This document shows positions 37,324-47,136 of a DNA stretch of 64,000 nucleotides, piece after piece. The stretch is from Roseobacter sp. (GTDB lineage: Bacteria > Pseudomonadota > Alphaproteobacteria > Rhodobacterales > Rhodobacteraceae), in the NCBI GenBank assembly GCA_002731875.1, contig PCCY01000011.1, forward strand, positions 1 through 64,000. The letters run 5' to 3'. Made by a program: the position numbers and the translations under genes. Every line of letters begins with the position of its first letter. Position 1 is the stretch's first letter. The notes beneath the pieces were generated by a model that saw only the letters and a list, made by a program, of their open reading frames with translations, was not told the origin of the DNA and did not search any database.

Positions 37324-37600
37324 GAATCCCCCTTGTCGCAGAGTTCGGAGGACTGGCCCTGACCCTGGGCTCCGATTTTTAGGCCGGGCGTCCCCCGAAC
37401 GCACGCCACCTTCTGTCAGCGCATACGTTCAGCGTGTCTTTTTCCGAACGTCTCGCAGACACGGGTCTCGAAACGCGAGGTGGTATAATGTAACCGTGGA
37501 GGTCCGAGCGATGCTCAGTGTCTCATCCAGTCTGGCTCTGGTCGCGGCGATGCTGTTCGGCATCTTGCTGCCAGGTCACCATAAAGAAGTTGACGAGTTC
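37324..37600 (-). ncRNA. Candidate template RNA upstream of the reverse transcriptase
   Basis: DRT2 systems carry a structured RNA of roughly 280 nt just 5' of the RT gene. Here the corresponding minus-strand region has no gene before the RT ribosome site and shows a hairpin near 37452-37479 (stems CTCGC/GCGAG and AGAC/GTCT). Weak promoter-like sequences lie near 37580-37610. Boundaries are guesses; the assignment rests on family knowledge and position. Confidence 0.4.
37481..37502 (+). promoter_or_regulatory. Extended -10 promoter and ribosome site, opposite to the RT
   Basis: TGGTATAAT (37481-37489) is an extended -10 element with a perfect TATAAT and no good -35. GGAGG (37498-37502) follows, eight bases before the ATG at 37511. 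The elements face away from the RT gene. Confidence 0.5.
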
Positions 37601-37822
37601 AACGGCCAAACCCATGAGCCAATTCCCATGGGCATACATGACTTAGTGAGCGTATTCCTGCTATTCAATGGCACGCACGCCCATTTATTTCTGAGAATGT
37701 GGGCAACTTGGGTTAGAGATTTTGACAGGTCGCTGAAAGTCCTGATTGATGGTTGGGGACTGCCTCTGCGAGGTGGACCTCGTTCCACAGGTGGATTCGG
37801 CCCAGATTTAGGTTGTGCGTAG
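37511..37822 (+). CDS. Candidate small membrane or exported protein divergent from the RT
   Basis: A 103-residue frame starting MLSVSSSLALVAAMLFGILLP, with a hydrophobic N-terminal segment and a second hydrophobic stretch (DLVSVFLLFNG). It has a strong GGAGG site and an extended -10 box upstream. The same frame has no stop from 37304 onwards, i.e. it is also open through the promoter and the RT leader. It may be an ordinary accessory gene, a chance frame, or the coding strand of the repeated protein that DRT2 systems assemble. No homologue is recognised. Confidence 0.35.
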   Translation: MLSVSSSLALVAAMLFGILLPGHHKEVDEFNGQTHEPIPMGIHDLVSVFLLFNGTHAHLFLRMWATWVRDFDRSLKVLIDGWGLPLRGGPRSTGGFGPDLGCA

Positions 37823-38388
37823 CGTCGTAGTTGCCAAAACGAGGCGCTGGTGATCCTGAACCCATGAATATCGATGTCCTCCGGCGGTGCGGCTTGGTCC
37901 GCTCAATGAAATGCACTTTTTTGGTAGGAACGCGGGTCCGGTCGGTAATTTAGAGCGACCGGATCTGGTTGCGGATTTCGAAAAGTTCGTCAAAGATGCG
38001 GTTCGAACTTTCTCTCGTTGGGCGCACCACTTCCTTACCTGAACATGTTGATTTCGCCAGATATAGACGGGTTGGGCGATGCTTGTGCGTTCTTTCTCTG
38101 GCGACTGTCTCGGTCAAACGTGAAAAACCCGTCTTTCAATAAATGTGCTGCATACGCTGTTACCGGTACTTGGGTGTGGGGTGCCGGTGGTCCGGGTGTA
38201 AGAAATCTGCCCCGGCATCATCCGTGCCAGGTCCGGGTCGGTTGAGCCGCTGATGGTAAGCCCGACGGGACGGGGCCATGCCACTCAGGGCGAGGTCGGC
38301 GATGATCACGGGCACCGGGCGAACGCATACAACGCGTCACGCCCGGCCAGAGGCAGCCCCGAGGCCGGGGTCTCGGCTTTGGGCGGTC
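37823..38388. other. Region containing the right end of the island, no gene supported
   Basis: This is 566 bases without a convincing gene. Up to about 38160 the base composition is like the island; from about 38215 it is GC-rich like the host. GTGTGGGG at 38175-38182 repeats eight bases of the tRNA 3' end. No other feature is seen. Confidence 0.5.
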
Positions 38389-38880
38389 TTAGGGGCGTGC
38401 GCCCAGTTCCCCGTCCAGCGTGAACAGGCGATCCGTTTCGGATGCCGGTTTGATCGTCAACGTACCGATACCGGTCATGTTTTCAAACTGGCCGGTGCCG
38501 CTGACCAGCTCCCAATAGCCATAATCGGTCAGACGGGGCTTTTCCTCTTCCTTGATGAACACGGCGCGTACGGTGAACTTGATATTGGCGATATCGCCGT
38601 TTTCGGCGGTGAATTGCAGATATCCATGTGGGTCGCCGTCTTTGGGTGGGTTGATGTCATGCCAGCCGAACTCTGACACCGACGCACCGGCCAGCGCACT
38701 TGTTCCTTCGGATTTGCCTTCGCGGCGCACCATGAGAACAAAGTGTTTGCTTCCATCGCCAAAGTCCATGCGAATGGTTTCTTGCGGTACCATGACCGCT
38801 TTGACGGAAACAGGTTCGGCCACCGCCGCCGTGAGCGTCGCAAGTCCGAAAAGACTGCTTACAACCAGTGTTTTAAACAT
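38389..38880 (-). CDS. Small exported protein of unknown function
   Basis: A 163-residue protein with a clear signal peptide (MFKTLVVSSLFGLATLTAAVA-EP) and a GGGAGA ribosome site. The mature part is strand-rich and ends with GTGQFENMTGIGTLTIKP. That G-x-G-x-F...G-x-G pattern occurs in small beta-barrel proteins (lipocalin or DUF3224-like). It lies between the island end and the tryptophan/anthranilate cluster, and is divergent from the latter. Confidence 0.65.
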   Translation of the reverse strand: MFKTLVVSSLFGLATLTAAVAEPVSVKAVMVPQETIRMDFGDGSKHFVLMVRREGKSEGTSALAGASVSEFGWHDINPPKDGDPHGYLQFTAENGDIANIKFTVRAVFIKEEEKPRLTDYGYWELVSGTGQFENMTGIGTLTIKPASETDRLFTLDGELGARP

Positions 38881-39038
38881 TTGATCTCCCTGGGAAATGA
38901 CCAGCGTAGGAAGCTACGCTGATGAAATCATTCCCATCATACAGAATGATCTGTGTGACCGACCGGCCAAGTCAACTCACCGTCGCTTGAGAGAGATAAC
39001 CATTGTGTGTGTTTCATTTCAGTCAGTTACGGGGGCGT

Positions 39039-39098
39039 CCGCCGATGGCGGTTTTGCATGCACGGGTGCAGGCGGGAGCCACATATACTTTACGTATA
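39039..39098. promoter_or_regulatory. Candidate operator region of the anthranilate cluster
   Basis: Three short inverted repeats lie 64-124 bases upstream of the first catabolic gene. They are CCGCC-GAT-GGCGG followed by TTTT (39039-39055), TGCAC-GG-GTGCA (39059-39070) and TATAC-TTTAC-GTATA (39084-39098), the last overlapping a TATAAA-like -10. The palindromes are plausible sites for the MarR-type regulator encoded inside the cluster; the first could be an upstream terminator. Confidence 0.4.
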
Positions 39099-39162
39099 AA
39101 ATATTTTTACTTGAAGCAAATCGAGACTCAGCTTAGCGTTCCGGTATCAGGGGAGGGAAGTG

Positions 39163-41457
39163 ATGCGCGCGATATGCTTGGGCGGAGGGCCAGCGGGGCT
39201 ATATTTTGCGATCTCCCTGAAGCTGCGCCAGCCCGAAGCGCAAGTCACCGTTATTGAGCGTAACAAGCCCGACGACACCTTCGGGTGGGGTGTGGTCCTG
39301 TCTGACGAGACATTGGACAATCTGGCGCAGAACGATCCCGAGAGCGCCAGTGAGATCCGCAGCCAATTTGCCTATTGGGACGACATCGCGCTGCACCACC
39401 ACGGGCAGGTCATTCGGTCTTCGGGGCATGGATTTTGCGGAATAGGTCGCAAGACACTGCTGTTGATCTTGCAGGACCGGGCGCGCGGTTTGGGCGTCGA
39501 CTTGCAATTCGAAACCGAAGCAAGGCCGGCCTCGGACTACATGGCCGATTATGATCTTGTCGTTGCCTGTGACGGGTTGAACTCCAAGACCCGGATCGAA
39601 TTCGAACAGACCTTCAAGCCGGACATAGATGTGCGAAAATGCCCGTTTGTTTGGATGGGGACGCACCAGAAATTCGATGACGCGTTCACCTTTATCTTCG
39701 AAAAGACCGAACACGGTTGGATCTGGGTGCACGCCTATCAGTTTGACGACGACACCGCCACGTTCATCGTGGAATGTTCGCAAAAGACCTTTGATGCCTT
39801 CGGGTTCGGCTCGATGAGCCAGCAAGACTCCCTTGCGATCTGCGAAGAGATATTCAGCGATCATTTGGACGGCCACAAGCTGATGACCAATGCCAGCCAT
39901 ATCCGTGGTTCGGCCTGGATCAGGTTCCCCCGCGTTCTGTGCGAAAACTGGAGCCACCGTAATGTCGTTTTGCTGGGTGACGCATCGGCCACGGCACATT
40001 TTTCGATAGGGTCGGGGACCAAGCTGGCACTGGAATCCGCAATCAGCTTGGCCAACCATGTGACCCAGGATGCCGATCTGGAAACCGCCTTCGCGAAATA
40101 CGAAGATGCCCGCCGGCTCGAGGTGTTGCGCCTGCAATCGGCGGCGCGAAATTCGGTGGAATGGTTCGAGAATGTCGAACGCTATCTGGATCTTGATCCG
40201 GTTCAGTTGAATTATTCGATGCTGACCCGGTCCCAGCGGATAAGCCATGAAAACCTGCGTGCACGTGACCCTGACTGGCTGGCCGGTGCCGAGGCATGGT
40301 TCATGGGGCAGGCCGGCGTAACTGACGTGCACGACGCCCGTGCACCGATGTTCGCGCCGTTCAGGCTGCGCGAGATGACCCTGAAAAATCGCGTCGTGGT
40401 ATCCCCGATGGCGCAATACAAAGCCGTTGATGGTACACCTACGGATTGGCATTTTGTTCACTATGCCGAACGTGCCAAGGGCGGTGCGGGGCTGGTTTAT
40501 ACCGAAATGACATGTGTTTCTGCTGACGGCAGGATTACGCCCGGCTGTCCCGGTCTTTATGCGCCAGAACATCAGACCGCGTGGCGACGGCTGACGGATT
40601 TTGTACATGCCGAAACCGACGCAAAAATCTGCTGCCAGATTGGCCACGCCGGGCGCAAAGGGTCGACCCAGGTCGGCTGGGAGATTATGGACGCGCCGCT
40701 GCCGGATGGTAACTGGCCATTGATATCGGCCTCGGCGGTGCCTTGGTCCGTGAACAACGACATGCCCAGGACTATGACCCGCACCCAGATGGACGAGGTC
40801 AAGGATCAGTTCGTGGCCGCCGCAGAAATGGCGCACCGCGCAGGGTTTGACATGATCGAATTGCATGCCGCGCACGGGTATCTGATATCGTCGTTCATAT
40901 CGCCGGTATCGAACCTGCGCGACGACGCATATGGAGGCAGCCTGGCCAATCGGATGCGCTATCCTCTCGAAGTGTTTTCAGCCATGCGGGCGGCCTGGCC
41001 CGAGGCCAAGCCCATGTCGGTGCGCATATCCGCGCATGACTGGGTCGGAGACCTGGGCATTACCCCCGATGATGCCGTGCAGATTGCACGGATGTTCGAC
41101 GCGGCCGGTGCCGATATTATCGACGTGTCGGCGGGCCAGACCTCGGCCGAGGCGCAACCGGTCTATGGGCGGATGTTCCAGACACCGTTTTCCGATCGTA
41201 TCCGCAACGAAAGCGGTATCAGAACCATGGCAGTGGGCAATATCTATGAGGCCGATCACGTCAATTCCATCTTGATGGCCGGACGCGCCGACTTGGTCTG
41301 TGTGGCGCGTGCACACCTTGCGGACCCGTACTGGACCCTGCATCAGGCTGCGGCCATTGGCGACCGTCAAGCCGCGTGGCCAAAACCTTACGAGGCAGGG
41401 CGCGACCAATTGTGGCGGCTCGCCGACCGTGCTGCCGAACAACCGGGGACAGTGTGA
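39163..41457 (+). CDS. Bifunctional 2-aminobenzoyl-CoA monooxygenase/reductase
   Basis: A 764-residue two-domain flavoenzyme. Residues 1-390 are a class A flavin monooxygenase ([15 protein letters not shown], and the second FAD motif [13 protein letters not shown]). Residues about 395-764 are an Old Yellow Enzyme-type reductase ([44 protein letters not shown]). This fusion is the 2-aminobenzoyl-CoA monooxygenase/reductase of Azoarcus evansii and the related salicylyl-CoA 5-hydroxylase. The neighbouring ligase and kynurenine genes favour anthraniloyl-CoA as substrate. The ATG at 39163 follows GGGGAGGG. Confidence 0.88.
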   Translation: MRAICLGGGPAGLYFAISLKLRQPEAQVTVIERNKPDDTFGWGVVLSDETLDNLAQNDPESASEIRSQFAYWDDIALHHHGQVIRSSGHGFCGIGRKTLLLILQDRARGLGVDLQFETEARPASDYMADYDLVVACDGLNSKTRIEFEQTFKPDIDVRKCPFVWMGTHQKFDDAFTFIFEKTEHGWIWVHAYQFDDDTATFIVECSQKTFDAFGFGSMSQQDSLAICEEIFSDHLDGHKLMTNASHIRGSAWIRFPRVLCENWSHRNVVLLGDASATAHFSIGSGTKLALESAISLANHVTQDADLETAFAKYEDARRLEVLRLQSAARNSVEWFENVERYLDLDPVQLNYSMLTRSQRISHENLRARDPDWLAGAEAWFMGQAGVTDVHDARAPMFAPFRLREMTLKNRVVVSPMAQYKAVDGTPTDWHFVHYAERAKGGAGLVYTEMTCVSADGRITPGCPGLYAPEHQTAWRRLTDFVHAETDAKICCQIGHAGRKGSTQVGWEIMDAPLPDGNWPLISASAVPWSVNNDMPRTMTRTQMDEVKDQFVAAAEMAHRAGFDMIELHAAHGYLISSFISPVSNLRDDAYGGSLANRMRYPLEVFSAMRAAWPEAKPMSVRISAHDWVGDLGITPDDAVQIARMFDAAGADIIDVSAGQTSAEAQPVYGRMFQTPFSDRIRNESGIRTMAVGNIYEADHVNSILMAGRADLVCVARAHLADPYWTLHQAAAIGDRQAAWPKPYEAGRDQLWRLADRAAEQPGTV

Positions 41458-42188
41458 TGACGCATGTGGTAATCACCGGGGGCGGCTCAGGCGTTGGCGC
41501 TCGGATCGCCGGCAAAGTGGCCGCGACCGGCGCGCAGGTTACCATCATGGGGCGGCGCGAAGCGCCGCTGGCGGCGCAGGGGCTGCCGTATCTCGTGTGC
41601 GACGTAACCGACGCCAAAGCGGTCGGGGCGGCCTTTGACGCGGCCGTGGAACAGCGCGGCCCGGTCACCGGGGTCGTTGCCAATGCGGGTGCAGCGCATT
41701 CGGCCCCCTTCGAGAGGACGACAGCGCAGGATCTTTCGGACTTGATGGCGGTCAATGTGACAGGTGTCTTCAATGTCTGGCAAGCGGCGGTCGCGGGCAT
41801 GAAAACTGCGGGCCACGGGCGTCTTGTCGTTGTGGCGTCGACCGCCGGGCTCAAGGGCTACCCCTACGTGGCTGGGTATGTTGCGGCAAAGCATGGCGTT
41901 GTCGGACTGACACGCGCATTGGCGCTGGAACTGGCCAGCACCGGTATCACCGTAAATGCGATCTGCCCCGGTTTCATCGACACCCCACTGTTGGAGCGAT
42001 CGGTTGAAACGATCACTGCCCATACCGGAAAAACCTCTAGAGAGGCCCGCGAGATCCTGAAGCGCGCCAGTCCCCAGAACCGCTTTGTCACCACCGACGA
42101 GGTTGCAGCCGCCGCTCTATATCTGTTGTCGGATGCGGCAGGAGCGGTCAACGGCCATACCCTGAGCCTGTCCGGAGGCGAGATATGA
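41457..42188 (+). CDS. SDR-family 3-hydroxyacyl-CoA dehydrogenase-like enzyme
   Basis: A 243-residue short-chain dehydrogenase: nucleotide motif TGGGSGVGARIAG, NAG motif (VVANAGAAH), catalytic Ser in VVASTAG and Y-x-x-x-K in YVAAKHGVVG. The start ATG overlaps the previous stop (TGATG). In the 2-aminobenzoyl-CoA pathway an SDR of this kind would oxidise a 3-hydroxyacyl-CoA after ring opening; that role is inferred from context. Confidence 0.82.
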   Translation: MTHVVITGGGSGVGARIAGKVAATGAQVTIMGRREAPLAAQGLPYLVCDVTDAKAVGAAFDAAVEQRGPVTGVVANAGAAHSAPFERTTAQDLSDLMAVNVTGVFNVWQAAVAGMKTAGHGRLVVVASTAGLKGYPYVAGYVAAKHGVVGLTRALALELASTGITVNAICPGFIDTPLLERSVETITAHTGKTSREAREILKRASPQNRFVTTDEVAAAALYLLSDAAGAVNGHTLSLSGGEI

Positions 42189-42661
42189 CCGGAAGCGAAG
42201 GTGCCAAGGATCGGTTGCGGCTGTGGCTGCGACTGTTACGCCTGACGCGCCATGTCGATGCGCATTTGCGCGATCGTTTGCGGGTTGAATTCAAGACCAC
42301 CCTGCCGCGTTTCGACGTGATGGCGGCCCTGTCGCGCCATCCCGAAGGGTTGAAGATGAGCCAGCTTTCCGGGGTGTTGCGCGTGTCGAACGGCAATGTC
42401 ACCGGGATAGCCGACCGGCTGGCCGAAGAAGGGTTGGTGGAACGGGTTCCGGTGCCGCGAGACCGCCGTGCCATGACCCTGCGCCTGACTGCCGACGGAG
42501 AAAGCGAATTCGCAGCGCAGGCAAAAGCCCACGAGGGCTGGATCAACGCCATGCTTGGCGGGATCAGCGCCGCCGACGCGCGCGCGATGGCGGCACAGTT
42601 GATTATAGTGGCGCAGGCCGCTGAAAATAAGGAAGCTTTGGATGACCCAACAAATGCGTGA
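42185..42661 (+). CDS. MarR-family transcriptional regulator
   Basis: A 158-residue winged-helix regulator. The recognition region is [34 protein letters not shown], and the wing [16 protein letters not shown]. It overlaps the SDR gene by four bases and the hydratase gene by 20, so it is co-transcribed with the operon it probably controls. MarR proteins of CoA-dependent aromatic pathways often respond to the aryl-CoA intermediate; that would fit here but is inference. Confidence 0.87.
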   Translation: MTGSEGAKDRLRLWLRLLRLTRHVDAHLRDRLRVEFKTTLPRFDVMAALSRHPEGLKMSQLSGVLRVSNGNVTGIADRLAEEGLVERVPVPRDRRAMTLRLTADGESEFAAQAKAHEGWINAMLGGISAADARAMAAQLIIVAQAAENKEALDDPTNA

Positions 42662-43454
42662 CGACGTGAAGCATTTTCTGTGCGAGATCGACAATGGCAT
42701 CGCCACGGTCCGTCTGGACCGCCCCGACCGCAAGAATCCGTTGACCTTTGAAAGCTATGCCGAACTGCGCGACTGGTTTCGTGACCTGGTCTATGCCGAC
42801 GACGTGGACGTCGTGATTTTTGGGTCCAACGGTGGCAATTTCAGTTCAGGGGGGGATGTGCATGATATCATCGGTCCACTGACCCGCATGAGCATGAAGG
42901 ACATGCTGCGCTTTACCCGGATGACCGGCGATCTTGTCAAGGCGATGATAAACTGCGGCAAGCCGGTGATTGCGGCGGTGGATGGTATCTGTGTCGGAGC
43001 AGGGGCGATCATCGCCATGGCCTCGGACCTGCGGATCGCCACACCCCAAGCCAAGACGGCGTTTCTGTTTACCCGTGTCGGACTGGCGGGATGCGACATG
43101 GGGGCCTGCGCGATCTTGCCCAGGATTATCGGACAGACCCGCGCGGCGGAATTGCTGTACACGGGCCGGTCGATGACCGCGGAGGAAGGGGAACGCTGGG
43201 GTTTTTTCAACCGGCTGGTCCCCGAGGGCACGCTTGAGGCGGAGGCGCTGGCGCTGGCCCAACAGATCCAGGCCGGGCCGAACTTTGCCCATATGATGAC
43301 CAAGACGATGTTGGCGCAGGAATGGTCGATGTCGATCGAACAGGCGATCGAAGCCGAGGCCCAAGCGCAGGCGATTTGTATGCAGACCGGCGACTTTGAG
43401 AGGGCATACGCGGCATTCGTCGCAAAGCGGCGTCCGGTTTTCGAGGGGAATTGA
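42642..43454 (+). CDS. Enoyl-CoA hydratase/isomerase-family protein
   Basis: A 270-residue crotonase-fold enzyme with oxyanion-hole segments [11 protein letters not shown] and [20 protein letters not shown], and [18 protein letters not shown]. It has the family's usual size. It probably hydrates an unsaturated, ring-opened or cyclic CoA intermediate of the aminobenzoyl-CoA route. It overlaps the MarR gene by 20 bases, unusually long, suggesting tight coupling. Confidence 0.85.
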   Translation: MTQQMRDDVKHFLCEIDNGIATVRLDRPDRKNPLTFESYAELRDWFRDLVYADDVDVVIFGSNGGNFSSGGDVHDIIGPLTRMSMKDMLRFTRMTGDLVKAMINCGKPVIAAVDGICVGAGAIIAMASDLRIATPQAKTAFLFTRVGLAGCDMGACAILPRIIGQTRAAELLYTGRSMTAEEGERWGFFNRLVPEGTLEAEALALAQQIQAGPNFAHMMTKTMLAQEWSMSIEQAIEAEAQAQAICMQTGDFERAYAAFVAKRRPVFEGN

Positions 43455-43535
43455 ACCTCGAGCGGCGGGGGGGGATTGAGTGCGGGAGCCTCCGGCGGGA
43501 GTTTATCCGGCAAAATGAAAAAGAGGCGCGTTGAA

Positions 43536-44684
43536 ATGTCTGACCGAAGTTTTCTGGACTGGCCATTTTTTGAAGATCGGCACCGTGTGTTGGCCGACGA
43601 ACTGGATGGCTGGGCGGCCGCGACCTTGGGCAGTCTGGATCACAGTGACGTAGATGCGGCCTGCCGGTGGTTGGTCCGCAGAATGGGAGAGGCCGGCTGG
43701 TTGCGGCACTCCGGAGCAGAGGCCGGGGCGACGCTGGACGTGCGCAGCCTGTGTTTGATCCGAGAAACGCTGGCGCGGCATAATGGGTTGGCGGATTTCA
43801 GCTTTGCGATGCAAGGGCTCGGGACCGGGGCGTTAAGTCTGTTCGGCACGGTTGAGCAACAGCAGGCCTGGTTGCCGGACACCCGTGCCGGAAAGGCGAT
43901 TTCAGCCTTCGCTTTGACCGAGCCACAATCGGGGTCCGATGTGGCCAATTCTACCATGACCGCGACTCGTGATGGCGACGACTTCGTGTTGAACGGCGAG
44001 AAGACGTGGATATCCAATGGCGGCATTGCCGATGTGTATACGCTGTTTGCCCGTACCGGAGAGGCACCGGGGGCGCGGGGCTTGTCGGCATTCATCGTGC
44101 CCGCAGGAGCGCCGGGTTTCGATATCACCGAACGGTTGCAAGTCATGGCACCGCATCCATTGGCGACGTTACGGTTTACCGATTGCCGGGTGCCTGCGAC
44201 CGCTTTGATCGGGAAGCCCGGTCAGGGGTTCGCGATAGCGATGTCGGTCCTGGATGTTTTCCGATCCACCGTCGCGGCGGCGGCACTGGGATTTGCACGC
44301 CGCGCCCTCGACGAAGCGGTGGTGCGGGTCAGGGAGCGACACGTGCAGGGAAGGCCGCTGGCGGATTTGCAGATGGTGCAAGGTCACATCGCCGATATGG
44401 CGGTCGAAGTGGATGCGTCGGCGCTGCTGGTCTACCGGGCGGCATGGTTGAGGGATCAGGGGGCCGCGCGGATCACCCGAGAGGCCGCGATGGCCAAACT
44501 GTTCGCCACGGACCATGCCCAACGCGTGATAGACAGGGCGGTTCAGCTTTTCGGCGGAGATGGCGTGCGCCAGGGTATGGTGGTCGAAAGCCTGTACCGC
44601 GAGATACGCGCCTTGCGGATCTACGAGGGGGCGTCCGACGTGCAGCGCGTTGTCATTGCGCGGCAGACCTTGGGCGCGGTGTAG
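43536..44684 (+). CDS. Acyl-CoA dehydrogenase
   Basis: A 382-residue flavoprotein: [20 protein letters not shown] and [17 protein letters not shown] are the FAD/substrate motifs, and [18 protein letters not shown] is the C-terminal signature. The start [12 protein letters not shown] at 43536 fits the family length; upstream in-frame starts at 43515 and 43476 are possible. It would desaturate a CoA ester in the pathway, passing electrons to ETF. Confidence 0.87.
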   Translation: MSDRSFLDWPFFEDRHRVLADELDGWAAATLGSLDHSDVDAACRWLVRRMGEAGWLRHSGAEAGATLDVRSLCLIRETLARHNGLADFSFAMQGLGTGALSLFGTVEQQQAWLPDTRAGKAISAFALTEPQSGSDVANSTMTATRDGDDFVLNGEKTWISNGGIADVYTLFARTGEAPGARGLSAFIVPAGAPGFDITERLQVMAPHPLATLRFTDCRVPATALIGKPGQGFAIAMSVLDVFRSTVAAAALGFARRALDEAVVRVRERHVQGRPLADLQMVQGHIADMAVEVDASALLVYRAAWLRDQGAARITREAAMAKLFATDHAQRVIDRAVQLFGGDGVRQGMVVESLYREIRALRIYEGASDVQRVVIARQTLGAV

Positions 44685-44695
44685 GAGAGAGAGAC

Positions 44696-46312
44696 ATGCA
44701 ACCTTCCGGACATACCGATAGCTTTGCCCGTGATAACCTGCCGGCCCCTGGGACTTGGCCGGAGCTGTTGTTGGACGGTTTCAGCTATCCTGACCGGTTG
44801 AACGTCGGGGTGGAACTGACCGATGCGATGGTTGACCGGGGGTATGGTGACCGCGTTGCCTTGATCGGTAACGGTCGTCGACGCACCTATAAGGAACTGG
44901 CCGATTGGACCAACAGGTTGGCCCGCGCGATGGTAGAAAATCTGGGGCTGAAGCCGGGCAATCGGGTTTTGATCCGGTCTGCGAACAACCCGGCGATGGT
45001 GGCTTGTTGGTTGGCGGCCACAAAAGCGGGCGCGGTCGTTGTGAATTCAATGCCGATGCTGCGCGCCGGAGAGCTTGCCGCGTTGGTCAACAAGGCTGAA
45101 ATCAGCCATGCGTTGTGCGACACCCGACTGATGGATGAAATGACCGCCTGTGCAAAGACCTCGCGATTCCTCAAGTCGGTGGTGGGGTTTGACGGGACCA
45201 GCAACCATGACGCAGAGCTGGACCGACTGGCGCTGGAGAAACCGGTGAGCTACGAGGCGGTCGATACGGCCCAGGACGATGTGGCCCTGTTGGGGTTTAC
45301 CTCCGGTACCACGGGCACACCGAAAGCGACCATGCATTTTCATCGCGATTTGCTGATCATTGCCGATGGCTATGCGCGTGAAATCCTGCGGGTCGTCCCC
45401 GACGACGTTTTTGTCGGCTCGCCCCCATTGGCGTTTACCTTTGGGTTGGGGGGGCTGGCGATTTTCCCTCTGCGATTTGGGGCGGCTGCGACGCTGCTGG
45501 AAAACGCATCCCCGCCAAATATGATCGAGATCATCGAGAAATACAAAGCCACGGTCTGTTTCACCGCGCCGACGGCCTATCGCGCGATGTTGGCAGCGAT
45601 GGACCAGGGCGCGGATCTGTCGAGCTTGCGTGCAGCCGTCAGTGCCGGGGAAACCCTGCCGGCACCGGTGTTTGACGACTGGAAGCAGAAAACCGGCAAG
45701 CCGATGCTGGATGGTATTGGCGCAACCGAGATGCTGCATATCTTTATTTCGAACCGCTTTGACGATCACCGCGCCGCCTGTACGGGGAAACCGGTGACAG
45801 GGTATGAGGCCAAGATCGTCGATCAGCACGGGGCAGAGGTGCCGCGGGGCACCGTCGGGCGGCTTGCGGTACGCGGGCCAACGGGGTGCAGGTATCTCGC
45901 TGATGACCGGCAGGCGGTATACGTCAAGGATGGATGGAACATCACCGGCGACAGCTTTAGCATGGATGCGGAAGGGTATCTGCACTTCGCGGCGCGCAAC
46001 GACGACATGATCGTATCGGCCGGGTACAATATCGCGGGCCCCGAGGTCGAGGCGGCCTTGCTGTCGCATCCGATGGTTGTTGAATGCGCCGTGGTTGGCA
46101 AGCCCGATCCGCAACGTGGGACAATTGTGCAGGCCTTTGTGGTTCTGACTGAAGGGACCCCGAAAGATGCGAGCACGATCAAGCTGTTGCAGGATCATGT
46201 CAAGGCGAGCATCGCGCCTTACAAATACCCTCGGGACGTACGGTTCATCGATGGCTTGCCCAAGACACCGACCGGCAAGATCCAGCGTTTCGCGCTGCGG
46301 GAAAAACCGTGA
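44696..46312 (+). CDS. 2-aminobenzoate-CoA ligase (benzoate-CoA ligase family)
   Basis: A 538-residue AMP-forming aryl-CoA ligase: P-loop [20 protein letters not shown]5 motif [17 protein letters not shown]8-like region [17 protein letters not shown] and the catalytic Lys in [10 protein letters not shown]. The HIFISN segment is typical of benzoate- and 2-aminobenzoate-CoA ligases. Placed between the anthraniloyl-CoA enzymes and kynAU, it should activate the anthranilate released by kynureninase. Its start follows GGAGAGAGAG, and its end overlaps kynA by four bases (GTGA). Confidence 0.87.
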   Translation: MQPSGHTDSFARDNLPAPGTWPELLLDGFSYPDRLNVGVELTDAMVDRGYGDRVALIGNGRRRTYKELADWTNRLARAMVENLGLKPGNRVLIRSANNPAMVACWLAATKAGAVVVNSMPMLRAGELAALVNKAEISHALCDTRLMDEMTACAKTSRFLKSVVGFDGTSNHDAELDRLALEKPVSYEAVDTAQDDVALLGFTSGTTGTPKATMHFHRDLLIIADGYAREILRVVPDDVFVGSPPLAFTFGLGGLAIFPLRFGAAATLLENASPPNMIEIIEKYKATVCFTAPTAYRAMLAAMDQGADLSSLRAAVSAGETLPAPVFDDWKQKTGKPMLDGIGATEMLHIFISNRFDDHRAACTGKPVTGYEAKIVDQHGAEVPRGTVGRLAVRGPTGCRYLADDRQAVYVKDGWNITGDSFSMDAEGYLHFAARNDDMIVSAGYNIAGPEVEAALLSHPMVVECAVVGKPDPQRGTIVQAFVVLTEGTPKDASTIKLLQDHVKASIAPYKYPRDVRFIDGLPKTPTGKIQRFALREKP

Positions 46313-47136
46313 CCGATTTTGACAAGGCATCAGAAGGTGCCAAGCTGAATTTTTCCAGGGACATGTCCTATGGCGATTACCTGCACCTTGACGCGATCTT
46401 GTCTGCACAAAAGCCGCTGAGCGATGCGCATGACGAGATGCTGTTCATCGTGCAGCACCAGACCTCGGAATTGTGGATGCGGCTGGCGATCCACGAATTG
46501 CAGGCCGCGCGGCGGGTGATGCAGGCTGGCGATCAGGCATCGGCGTTCAAGATGCTGGCCCGGGTGGCGCGAATATTTGAACAGTTGAACAGCGCGTGGG
46601 ACGTGCTTCGCACCATGACGCCGAGCGAATATACTGCGTTTCGCCCCTCGCTTGGTAATTCGAGCGGCTTTCAATCGCACCAGTATCGTTTGGTCGAATA
46701 TCTGCTTGGAAATCGAAACAAGGCGCTGATGCAGGTGCACGAACATCGACCCGATGCGCTGAAGGCGCTGCAAGACGAGCTGGGTCAGCCCAGCCTTTAT
46801 CAGGTTGCGATTGGCCTGTTGTGCAAAGAGCTTGGCCACGCGAACCTGGCAGGTGACCCGTCCACGGACCCGTGGGTGACCAAGGCTGCCCTCCAGGATC
46901 TGTGGCAACAGGTCTACGAAAATCCGGGAAAACACTGGGCGCTCTACGAGTTGGCAGAAAAGCTCGTCGATCTCGAAGATTACTTTCGTCGATGGCGTTT
47001 CAATCATGTGACCACGGTTGAACGGATCATTGGTTTCAAACGCGGTACAGGGGGTACCAACGGGGTAAGCTATCTGCGCAAAATGCTTGAGGTCGAACTT
47101 TTCCCGGAATTGTGGAACGTGAGAGGAGCCCTTTAA
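46309..47136 (+). CDS. kynA: Tryptophan 2,3-dioxygenase
   Basis: A 275-residue haem dioxygenase with GTG start. Motifs include [28 protein letters not shown] (active-site His and the substrate-binding segment), [16 protein letters not shown], and the C-terminal haem region [27 protein letters not shown]. It opens the indole ring of L-tryptophan to N-formylkynurenine. Its stop is immediately followed by the kynU start. Confidence 0.95.
   Translation: MTDFDKASEGAKLNFSRDMSYGDYLHLDAILSAQKPLSDAHDEMLFIVQHQTSELWMRLAIHELQAARRVMQAGDQASAFKMLARVARIFEQLNSAWDVLRTMTPSEYTAFRPSLGNSSGFQSHQYRLVEYLLGNRNKALMQVHEHRPDALKALQDELGQPSLYQVAIGLLCKELGHANLAGDPSTDPWVTKAALQDLWQQVYENPGKHWALYELAEKLVDLEDYFRRWRFNHVTTVERIIGFKRGTGGTNGVSYLRKMLEVELFPELWNVRGAL

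Larger units (their letters stand above)
23001..38250. mobile_element. tRNA-Thr-associated genomic island carrying defence genes
   Basis: The left edge is set by the recombinase gene, whose 3' end lies inside the tRNA. Cargo: three small unknown genes, vsr, a five-gene methyltransferase/MutL-like/Z1/DUF4420/AIPR operon, and a DRT2-type reverse transcriptase. Host-style genes resume with the exported protein at 38389. The right edge is approximate (37.8-38.3 kb); no convincing repeat of the tRNA 3' end was found, only an 8-base GTGTGGGG match at 38175-38182. Confidence 0.75.

Noticed and set aside
36031..37404. Reverse transcriptase as part of a group II intron, retron or diversity-generating retroelement
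   Set aside because: No maturase/HNH domain, no intron boundaries, no template/variable repeat pair or accessory gene, and the motifs fit the defence-associated unknown-group type better. The 27-residue N-terminal extension from a GTG at 37404 was dropped because the ATG at 37323 has a strong ribosome site.
37981..38035. tRNA-like 3' end (GCGGTTCGAAC ... GCGCACCA) suggesting a right attachment repeat
   Set aside because: The T-loop and acceptor spacing do not fit a tRNA, and beyond GCGGTTCGA it does not match tRNA-Thr; treated as chance.
22963..38250. A complete prophage
   Set aside because: No capsid, terminase, portal, tail or lysis genes are present; only an integrase and defence-type cargo.
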